DNA of 39,644 nucleotides, taken from assembly GCF_000330505.1 (NCBI RefSeq), contig NW_004440302.1:1-39644 (forward strand), written 5' to 3'. The notes under the pieces were generated by a model that saw nothing but the letters and a program-made list of their open reading frames with translations, searched no databases and was not told the DNA's origin. Below are positions 33,112 through 39,644 of the stretch, one piece after another. The translations under genes were made by a program, and so were the position numbers. This DNA is from Entamoeba invadens IP1 (lineage: Eukaryota > Evosea > Mastigamoebida > Endamoebidae). Each line of letters starts with the position of its first letter. Position 1 is the stretch's first letter.

Positions 33112-33127
33112 TTTTGGAAGTAAAAAA
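33112..33127 (+). repeat. Target-site duplication, left copy (16 bp)
   Basis: TTTTGGAAGTAAAAAA is repeated exactly at 33555-33570. The two copies bracket a compositionally distinct 427-bp insert. Confidence 0.8.
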
Positions 33128-33554
33128 GAGATCAACCCTACACGAGGGAGACACCACAAAGTGTGAATTGTCAAAAGTAGCTATCGATGCCTCCTGTAAG
33201 TGAGATCTCACATCGAAAGTTGGCTGGATAGGGTCTGGTAAACCCTAAAGGCAATTTCCCAGGAAGAGTAAGTCGAGCCTTCTCACCTTGCATCTTCGCC
33301 ATTTCAGCAAGTCTTAACTCTGTGTTTCCAAAGGCTTTGAAGGAAACGCTTTGAACCTGAAGAGTCAGATTGTCTCTCCATTTTATTCTCAAAACAAATT
33401 CTTGCCATTTGAATAGCACAGGACCACTATTTGACTTTGGCTTGGATAAAACCTGGTAATACCAAAGGAAAAGATGTGGGTAATAAAAGATGACTCCTCG
33501 GCGCTATGTAGACTCTTTAATGTTATAAGAGTAAAACATAATTGATTTCTTCTT
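33128..33554 (-). mobile_element. 427-bp retroposon-like insert flanked by a 16-bp TSD
   Basis: The segment is far GC-richer than either flank and is bounded by an identical 16-bp direct repeat, the signature of target-primed insertion by LINE machinery (SINE, truncated LINE or retrocopied transcript). It has no inverted termini. The minus strand holds a 110-codon open frame (33171-33503), described separately. Entamoeba genomes carry LINE/SINE pairs, but I do not recognise this sequence as one, and I see no clear A or B box. Strand is taken from the open frame. Confidence 0.7.
33171..33503 (-). CDS. Open frame inside the retroposon-like insert (unidentified, probably partial)
   Basis: 110 open codons between a TAG at 33504-33506 and the stop at 33171. 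The first ATG is at 33419 (MLFKWQEFVLRIKWRDN). Composition is protein-like (balanced Leu, Lys, Gly, Phe, Pro) and unlike random AT-rich frames. Central stretches include NTELRLAEMAKMQGEKARLT and GKLPLGFTRPYPANF. No domain recognised. It could be a 5'-truncated retrocopy of a cellular or viral-like coding sequence, or chance openness in a SINE. Confidence 0.35.
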   Translation of the reverse strand, partial: RRGVIFYYPHLFLWYYQVLSKPKSNSGPVLFKWQEFVLRIKWRDNLTLQVQSVSFKAFGNTELRLAEMAKMQGEKARLTLPGKLPLGFTRPYPANFRCEISLTGGIDSYF

Positions 33555-33570
33555 TTTTGGAAGTAAAAAA
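33555..33570 (+). repeat. Target-site duplication, right copy (16 bp)
   Basis: Exact copy of 33112-33127. Confidence 0.8.
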
Positions 33571-33888
33571 TGATATTATTGTGATAAAAAAACAAAGAAA
33601 AAATTGCTGGTTTATCTTTAGACGTGGCTTTCTCCCCTCACTTTATTTAAACCCCGAATTGAAATATAAAAACAACTCAATTTACTCTAATCAAAAGATA
33701 GCTCCAACGGTAATAATGATCATTTGTTCGTACTGTGGAAAACATTTGTATATACTCCAATTATCTCATAATGAAATACAATAAAAATTGTTAAACACTA
33801 CTACTGCAAGCCAATTATATATTGACTGATTTGTTGAATACTTATTTGAATTCGATAAATAAAGATTTTAAAAGTGTGTGTATTTTGA

Positions 33889-34272
33889 TTAAAAACTTTG
33901 GTCGCCTATCCCAATATTTCCATTGAAAATTGGATACAAAGCATTGTTACCTTGTCTAGAGGGTATGTTTTATACAACATCCAAGTACATATAATTGGCG
34001 ACTGAATAACATTATTACATATTTTAAAACTGAGAGTCGACTTTTTGAGATTAAAGATTCTTCAACAAGTAATATTTGTTGCCATTCATAATTCTTTTGT
34101 TGATAATATTAAACGTTTCTGGTATCTGTGTGATGTATGAGTGTCGGACCATAACACAGAAAACTTAGAACTGGGTGTGGAGATGCAGAATCGTTGCCGA
34201 TTCGATCACAAGTCGGCCAATAACATATATTTACAGTCTACATGTGGTCAGTTCATTAAATGTATTAAATAA
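33889..34272 (+). pseudogene. Unidentified relict coding region with two in-frame TGA codons
   Basis: A single frame runs 128 codons to the TAA at 34270 and is interrupted only by TGA at 34003-34005 and 34138-34140. Segments: LVAYPNISIENWIQSIVTLS, IFVAIHNSFVDNIKRFWYLC, then ENLELGVEMQNRCRFDHKSA and STCGQFIKCIK. The even composition and frame coherence indicate former coding DNA. Both stops could be TGG (Trp) to TGA changes. Another TGA (33886) limits it upstream, where reading may continue in a neighbouring frame. No family recognised. Confidence 0.5.
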
Positions 34273-34564
34273 ATATCATTTATTTATGTTGATAAACAAG
34301 AAGAAACTACTTTGTGGAATGTTGTGATTGATAACTTAATTTATGTTAAAATAATGAGTTGTCTTTTTTATTTTTATTTTTTATGTTAGTCATCAATAAA
34401 AATACGATAATATATTAATATCACGCTAAAATGCAAACACGTAGGATTTTTTGTTTGGTTTCTCAACTTCTTCCGTGATTCTGATGTATTCTCTGCATAC
34501 CGATTGTCTGTACTACATTTTTAAAACTAACTCCATATAACATTTTAATTAATGTAACTTCAAC

Positions 34565-34988
34565 CAGTGTCGGCCAAGATCCAGTTTTTAAACAACTTCG
34601 TGGCAATCTCGAATATGTGCCATTATTTATTTGGTTTTAGCAAATTGCAAATAAAAATATTAATAAAAATTTAAATGTAAAATGTTTTTTTTTCAAATTA
34701 ATAAAACGATAGTTAACAATTTAAACAAAATTTCAAAATTTTTTTAATTAAAAATATTATTTGTCGATTAAAATATTGATTTGTTCTTTTTGAGCACAAC
34801 TTTCGCGTAAAATGAAGCAGGGTCGGCCAAGATCCAGTTTTTAAACAACTTCGTGGCAATCTCTAATACGTGTCAGTTCATTTTTAGTTTTAGCATATTG
34901 TTAACAAAAAACTTAAAAAGTTTTTTAGAGTTAAAATGTTTTTAAAAATTGATAAAACTATAGTTAACGATTTAAACAAAATTTTTGT
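34565..34988 (+). repeat. Duplicated ~170-bp block beginning CAG(T/G)GTCGGCC, hAT-terminus-like
   Basis: 34565-34735 and 34818-34988 are direct repeats 253 bp apart. Their first ~45 bp are nearly identical (shared core GGCCAAGATCCAGTTTTTAA then ACAACTTCGTGGCAATCTC); the rest is about 75% alike and ends at AGTTAAC(A/G)ATTTAAACAAAA. CAGGGTCGGC is typical of hAT terminal inverted repeats, and a hAT transposase pseudogene lies about 800 bp to the right on the minus strand. So these may be left ends of one or two hAT insertions. The matching right end was not found. Confidence 0.6.
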
Positions 34989-35764
34989 ATTGTATAAATC
35001 ATCATTACAATGTGTTATAATCCGGTTTTAAAGAACAACAATTGAACAGTAAAAAGCATGTGAAATTATAGAATGCAAAGTTTTTAAAATTAAATAACAA
35101 TATTCACTCATTATAATTGTTGTATACACAGAAAATACTTACAAATAAAAATAATAATTATTAGAAATTATTTTAGTGATTTCAACTCAAAATTTTTATT
35201 TAAACAATTAATATACTTTTTCAACATTCACATCTATTAATTGTTTATGTATATATATGTATATTTGTCAGTTTAACAAAGGTTTTGAATAGTTTATTCA
35301 TGTCCTTTTTAAATTAAAGTATAAATTAAACAATCAAATAGAAGTAATTTTATTATCTTTTGCAATAATATAAAACAAACAATGTATTTTTTTCGAATAA
35401 AGGAAACCATATTACTTTCAAACCAGTAAAACTTATCTTTAGTTAATTATCTTCTTAAAAACGTTTATTCATAATACGATAATAATCAGTCAAAATAATA
35501 ATTATAACCGGAATAAAAAACTATTATCAGAGTAACTTTGAATAAGTTTTATTTACATGTATAATTTACAATTGAAAATGTTTAGTGTACAATTATATCA
35601 ACACAAATATAAATGTTTGTTGTTGTATTTTCAAATAATTTGAAAATAATTTGGTGTTCAATATAAATTATCGTTTTATATTTTTCATTTTATCTTTTGG
35701 TATAAAAAATCATGTTTTGTCATTTTCTTTTTGTTTTTCAAAAATGATAATGTTATTTACCATT
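34989..35764. other. AT-rich interior between hAT-like end and transposase relic
   Basis: No coding frame. Presumably the 3' untranslated part of the hAT element. Confidence 0.4.
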
Positions 35765-36600
35765 TTATTGTTTTTTAAATTTTTTTTCTATAACATGATC
35801 GTTTAGCCGACCCTGAATGAAGAGATTGAAATGTTTGGTTGTTAGGTATTTTTTTGCTGTAGAAAAACAAGATTCACTCATTGTACTCATTGGAAATACA
35901 GCAGAGATATACAAATAAAAATTCCACAAATTTGGATATATTTTAATAATATCAAAACAATTAACATCCATTTTTTAACTAACACGAACTCTATTTCATC
36001 ATTGACAACGGTTCTAAGTTGAACAATTTCTTCCAACAAATATTCAAGTTGTAAAGGTTTAACAGTTTGTTTGTTTTTTGTAATTTTGCCAAAATATAAG
36101 GTAAACAATGTATAAATATTCAAATTTGAGTAAACAAAATTACTTGTACTTTCAAAACCATTAAATTTAACACAGTTAAATCTCAACTCGAATCTTTTTT
36201 TAATTTTTACTTGTATTTCCAAAAACAACTCTTTTTGTGCTGAACAAATAACCACATTACAACCATTTACTTTTTCAAATTCAGAAAAATCATTGTATTT
36301 AATGTGTTGATTTTTTTCATTGTTATTGTTGTAAAAAATTAACAACTTTACCAGTTTCTTTTACAATTATTCATTTTCAATTTGTAATTTTTTGTTTAAA
36401 TTGTTCAATCAAACAATTGTATCAATTAAAAAAAGTTATAAAGTAGTTATTTTTATTTTGAAAAAACAATATACATTCTAGTATATCAACATCATCGATT
36501 ACAGTATATTCAACACGCATTTCCAACAATCTTAATTCAATATCGCTCCAATTATTGTAAACAAACACAATTATTTTTCCAACACTTGATTATCGTGTAC
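35765..36600 (-). pseudogene. hAT-family transposase, C-terminal half, broken
   Basis: The minus frame ending at 35765 carries the hAT dimerisation domain: YPNLWNFYLYISAVFPMSTM, SESCFSTAKKYLTTKHFNL, then a short tail ending EKKFKKQ. This corresponds to the hATC pattern with (S/T)xxSExxFS. Upstream residues sit in a different frame (36345 to about 35970: KYNDFSEFEKVNGCNVVICS ... PLQLEYLLEEIVQL), with a frameshift near 35970. Further worn coding (VYNNWSDIELRLLEMRVEYT) lies around 36460-36570. The zinc-finger BED N-terminus and most of the DDE core are not recognisable. It is cut on its upstream side by the MULE that begins at 36735. Confidence 0.78.
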
Positions 36601-36734
36601 AACAATCATTTGGTACTGCCGAATCGTGTGTTTTGCTCCAGTTTGAATCTTCTATCAAAACGTTACAAATTGTTCTAAAAAATTAACAAATTTGCTGACA
36701 GTGGTTATTGATTTAAGTGATTTGTATGATTGGT

Positions 36735-36876
36735 GACAAAATAATCTGGCAAAAAATAATCCGACATTTTATAATTTTACTTTTAATAATTTTCAATTAA
36801 AAATGCAACAAATTTCAACATTATTTCAAGTCATTTTTTGTTATTTAAAAATAAAAATAAAAACATAATTTTTATT
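36735..36876 (+). repeat. Left terminal inverted repeat of the MULE
   Basis: 142 bp, identical to the reverse complement of 39086-39227. The match stops sharply at TTTATT followed by C on one side and T on the other. Confidence 0.92.
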
Positions 36877-37338
36877 CTATTAACTGTATATATAACATTG
36901 TGTGTTTGTAAACTATTATTTATATAATATAAATCAATGTAAAATACTTTTACTAATCTATTTTTATTTTTATATAAAATTAGTTGCTTTGTATTTATAA
37001 TATACCACATAAAAAGTATAAAAGATATAATAATAGTCAAGCTAATATATTTTTGTTTACTGCAGAAGTATTTTAATGTTAATTGGTCATTTTATGTTTC
37101 GATACATTTTATAAAAATCATAATTTTAATGTATTGTGTAACTTGGACAACATTAAAAATAATCAATAAAATTAAATTTATAATATTTAATACATATAAA
37201 TACATATTATTGGTGTCTATCATATTTTAATCCTTTCGTCTTATTTTATGTAAATAACCAATTGATCTTTCGAATAAAAATAAAACGAGTTTTTTAATCA
37301 TAATATATTTATTTAAACAAACAATAATAAAACTGTGT

Positions 37339-39037
37339 ATGTCATTTAATCCAGATTTAAAAGAGATTAAAAGCCAAAAAAGATGCAAAGATGGAACCTA
37401 CAACTTATTGCCAGTTGTTCAAGGTTACATTTATCATTCTCAAAGTGGAAAGAAGAATGAAAGTATTTATAAATGTCAAAATTGTAATGTAAAGATTAAA
37501 GTTGTTAAAAGTGATCCTGACGATTATGGTCAAATACATTTTGTTGATTATTCTTATGTAGATACAGAAAAAACAAAACATCCACATAATCCAAAAGACA
37601 GAGTAGATACCAACAAAACAGTCCGCACCGTCTTTTCAAAAAATGCCAATTTATTACTTTCAGCTACCAAAATAATGGATCTTAATGAAGAGTTGTTTAT
37701 AAATGACAAACAACGACAAACAACGATAAGACGTACGATCAACAGACTTAAAGCGGAATTAATCAAAGAAAAGTTTGATGAATTATTCGAAAGTGAAAAT
37801 TTTTATGTTAAAGATGACGATGACTTTTCATTTTAATAAATGCATTTAAGATTAAACAAATGAAATCCAAAACAGTATCTTATGTATTGATGGACGGGAC
37901 ATTTAGTTCGTGTCCATCCAATTATGAACAATTGTACACTATTCATTGTATATTATCAAATGGTCAATGTTTTATTTTGATTCATTGTCTTATGTACAGA
38001 AGAAGAGAAAAATTATTAATTTGTTTGAAATAATAAATACCTTTTTTCTTTCCGTTTGGGAAAAACCTTTATTTTCCAAAAATGTTAGTGTTATGATCGA
38101 CTTTGAGAATGCAGTAATTAACGCTTTAAATTATTTTGAATGTTTTGTACATGGGTGTTATTTCAATTTTTCGCAGTGTTTATGGAGATGTGTACAAAAA
38201 AGTGGATTGTCAATTTATTATTTTCCAAATTCCATAATTTGGACAATTGTCAACAAATTGAAAACGTTGGCCTTTTATAAACCAAGCGAAGTCAAGGAAC
38301 GGTTCATTAAAATAAAACAAACAAATGGAATTCGAGAAAATATTAATTATTTTGAAAAAAAATGGATTGAGAAATATCCAATTTTACTGTGGAAACAATT
38401 CAATCAACAAATAAGAACCGACAACTTATCTGAAAGTTACCACTAGGCGTTAACAAAAAGGTTGTCAACAAAGAAGCCATCTTTACAGGCTCTCATATTG
38501 AATATCATGAATGTCGAAAAAATGCAACTCAAAAAACTTCAACAAATGAGCAAGGGCCAAAACCATTACAGTAGAAGACCGACGAAATTGTTTTATTTGA
38601 CTTTAAATTATTATAGTGGTAATGAAATGGAAAAAGATTTCCAAAACAATTTGGTCGAAGTTGTAGAAGATTATCATTGGAACAAATTATATGAAATGAA
38701 TGAAAGTAATGAAATAGAGACAGATTTAAATGTTACAAATTTACATCTTTGCAATGTGAATGAAAGTTTTGTTGAAAAAGTGACAGACAGTTTGAAAATT
38801 AAAACATTAAAAGATAAAGACGCAGAAAATAAAATGTGTCAAATACAACAAAAACAAGACAAAATTGCAGACACAACAATTGCCACTCCAGTTGATACAC
38901 GGATTGATACACCCAAAGACAAAATAACAAAGAAAAAAGGAAGAATAAAAAGAAAAAGTGATTATGTTCCTCTCTCAAAAAGACGATTTGTTGGAGACGG
39001 TAAGAAAAAAAGAAAACAATCAATAACTGACTTATGA
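37339..39037 (+). pseudogene. MULE transposase of the perfect-TIR element, broken
   Basis: Read in three segments. 37339-37836: FLYWCH-type finger (KCQNCNVKIKV ... KHPHNPKD, C-x2-C...HxH) and an acidic end (KDDDDFSF). After a frame change near 37830: SYVLMDGTFSSCPSNYEQLY with the first catalytic Asp. After a second change (37946-38446): MIDFENAVINAL with the second Asp and HGCYFNFSQCLW, then IRTDNLSESYH. An in-frame TAG (38444-38446) separates this from ALTKRLSTKKPSLQALI, and the frame then continues to 39037 with a basic tail (ITKKKGRIKRKSDYVPLSKR). In HGCYFNFSQ the usual FHF His is Asn. The protein would have cut and reinserted MULEs in the nucleus; with two frameshifts and one stop this copy depends on a transposase made elsewhere. 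Confidence 0.85.
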
Positions 39038-39085
39038 TACTTTATATTATTTTATCCAATTTTTATAAAAATAGACAATTTAAAA

Positions 39086-39227
39086 AATAAAAATTATGTT
39101 TTTATTTTTATTTTTAAATAACAAAAAATGACTTGAAATAATGTTGAAATTTGTTGCATTTTTAATTGAAAATTATTAAAAGTAAAATTATAAAATGTCG
39201 GATTATTTTTTGCCAGATTATTTTGTC
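39086..39227 (-). repeat. Right terminal inverted repeat of the MULE
   Basis: 142 bp, mirror of 36735-36876. It starts 48 bp after the transposase stop codon. Confidence 0.92.
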
Positions 39228-39291
39228 CGTTCACCATAAATTTTAATTGTACATTTCCAAAATATAATTACACTGTGTGCAGTTTTATTGT

Positions 39292-39326
39292 GTATTTAAT
39301 TTTTTAAAAAACTGGACATTGTCAAA
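39292..39326 (+). promoter_or_regulatory. Putative core promoter of the actin-like gene
   Basis: GTATTTAA starts 35 bp before the ATG, nearly the same spacing as for the gene at 2647. It lies between the MULE end (39227) and the start codon, so the core promoter survived the insertion, but any upstream elements were displaced by the transposon. Confidence 0.45.
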
Positions 39327-39644
39327 ATGTCTGATTGTAAACCAGCTGTTATTATTGATAACGGTTCTTATATTATGAAAGCTGGATTGTCAGACCAAAA
39401 AGAAAATGTCCCGAAATGTGTGTTTCCAAGTATAGTTGGTTACTCAAAAACGAACGAAACAGACATTTTTGTTGGTAATAAAGCATTTGAAAAACAAAAC
39501 GAACTTCGTATTGTTGATGTGTTTGATAATGCAACAGTAGCAGACTATGAAGCACTTGAGAAACTGTGGAAATACACATATGAACAACTCAAAACTGATC
39601 CAAAAGAACATAATTTGTTGCTCACTGAAGACTTTGAAGACTCT
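39327..39644 (+). CDS. Divergent actin / actin-related protein, 5' part (cut by window end)
   Basis: 106 codons are open from the ATG at 39327 to the window edge, no stop. MSDCKPAVIIDNGSYIMKAG matches the actin N-terminus and phosphate-binding loop (DNGS and KAG kept; the Gly after Ser is Tyr). VFPSIVGYSKTNETDIFVG, then DYEALEKLWKYTYEQLKTDP and EHNLLLTEDF follow the actin order (FPSIVGRP..., W/YxxxExxW, PEEHPxLLTE). Several normally invariant stretches differ (the KRGILTLKYPIEHG segment is replaced), so this is a divergent actin or ARP rather than the conventional cytoskeletal actin. It would bind ATP and possibly filaments or a chromatin complex; that is inferred. The conventional-type actin relic at 30103 is a different lineage. 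Confidence 0.88.
   Translation, partial: MSDCKPAVIIDNGSYIMKAGLSDQKENVPKCVFPSIVGYSKTNETDIFVGNKAFEKQNELRIVDVFDNATVADYEALEKLWKYTYEQLKTDPKEHNLLLTEDFEDS

Larger units (their letters stand above)
36735..39227 (+). mobile_element. Complete MULE transposon with perfect 142-bp TIRs
   Basis: 36735-36876 is, base for base, the reverse complement of 39086-39227; both read inward from GACAAAATAATCTGGC. The 2,493-bp element encloses a MULE transposase gene in the plus orientation. Identical TIRs of this length indicate a recent insertion or recent conversion between the ends. The expected 9-bp target duplication is missing (ATGATTGGT left, CGTTCACCA right). It interrupts the hAT remnant on the left and lies 99 bp from the actin-like ATG on the right. 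Confidence 0.9.

Noticed and set aside
35806..35815. GCCGACCCTG as a hAT right terminal repeat
   Set aside because: It lies inside the coding sequence of the hAT dimerisation domain (IQGRLNDHV), so it is not an element end.
37405..37766. Minus-strand open frames over the MULE
   Set aside because: Complement of the FLYWCH-bearing plus-strand coding sequence.
6997..38446. Stop-codon reassignment or readthrough, given many in-frame TGA/TAA/TAG in otherwise good frames
   Set aside because: The affected genes are transposon or relic copies that also carry frameshifts, and intact genes in the window end normally at TAA. Ordinary pseudogene decay is enough.
1..39644. CRISPR array, tRNA or rRNA genes
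   Set aside because: No regularly spaced short repeats with unique spacers and no cloverleaf or rRNA-like sequence were seen on either strand.

Overview
The window is about 80% A+T. It looks like a scaffold from a protist of the genus Entamoeba, most plausibly E. invadens or a relative. The grounds are a CxxC-repeat surface protein with a very short 5' leader, GTATATAAA-type boxes about 35-45 bp upstream of start codons, LRR/BspA-like families of the kind common in Entamoeba, an RNase T2, a divergent actin, and a dense mix of DNA transposon relics (mariner/pogo-like, Mutator-like, hAT, Polinton, piggyBac-like). The species is inference; no search was run. There is one 100-base assembly gap.

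Layout. 1-2640: AT-rich non-coding DNA with one copy of a dispersed repeat. 2647-4533: intact cysteine-rich surface protein. 5064-12457: transposon graveyard (a 1.0 kb element with perfect 25-bp terminal inverted repeats; pogo-like DDE transposase pseudogene; internally deleted MULE; Polinton integrase and capsid-like relics on the minus strand). 12926-18420: another TA-flanked element, a ghost of a cysteine-rich gene, a second broken MULE transposase (minus) and the second dispersed repeat copy. 18559-18658: gap. 19696-20811: intact type I membrane protein. 21186-23036: BspA-like fragment and a 1.14 kb TIR element. 23950-25339: LRR-family gene broken by a single frameshift in a T run. 25713-26747: secreted RNase T2-like protein. 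27660-31326: a 3.7 kb segment bracketed by TTAA and piggyBac-like ends, with an actin relic inside. 33128-33554: a GC-richer insert flanked by a 16-bp target-site duplication. 33889-36730: an unidentified relic and a broken hAT transposase. 36735-39227: a MULE with perfect 142-bp terminal inverted repeats but a broken transposase. 39327-39644: start of a divergent actin, cut by the window edge.

The three complete open genes (2647, 19696, 25713) all encode proteins with N-terminal signal peptides, so what survives here is mainly surface or secreted function set in mobile-element debris. I see no operon-like logic, CRISPR array, tRNA or rRNA. The most interesting signals are the perfect-TIR MULE parked 99 bp from the actin-like start codon, the 427-bp retroposon-like insert of unknown origin, the actin fragment inside piggyBac-like ends, and the RNase T2 with altered catalytic-box residues.
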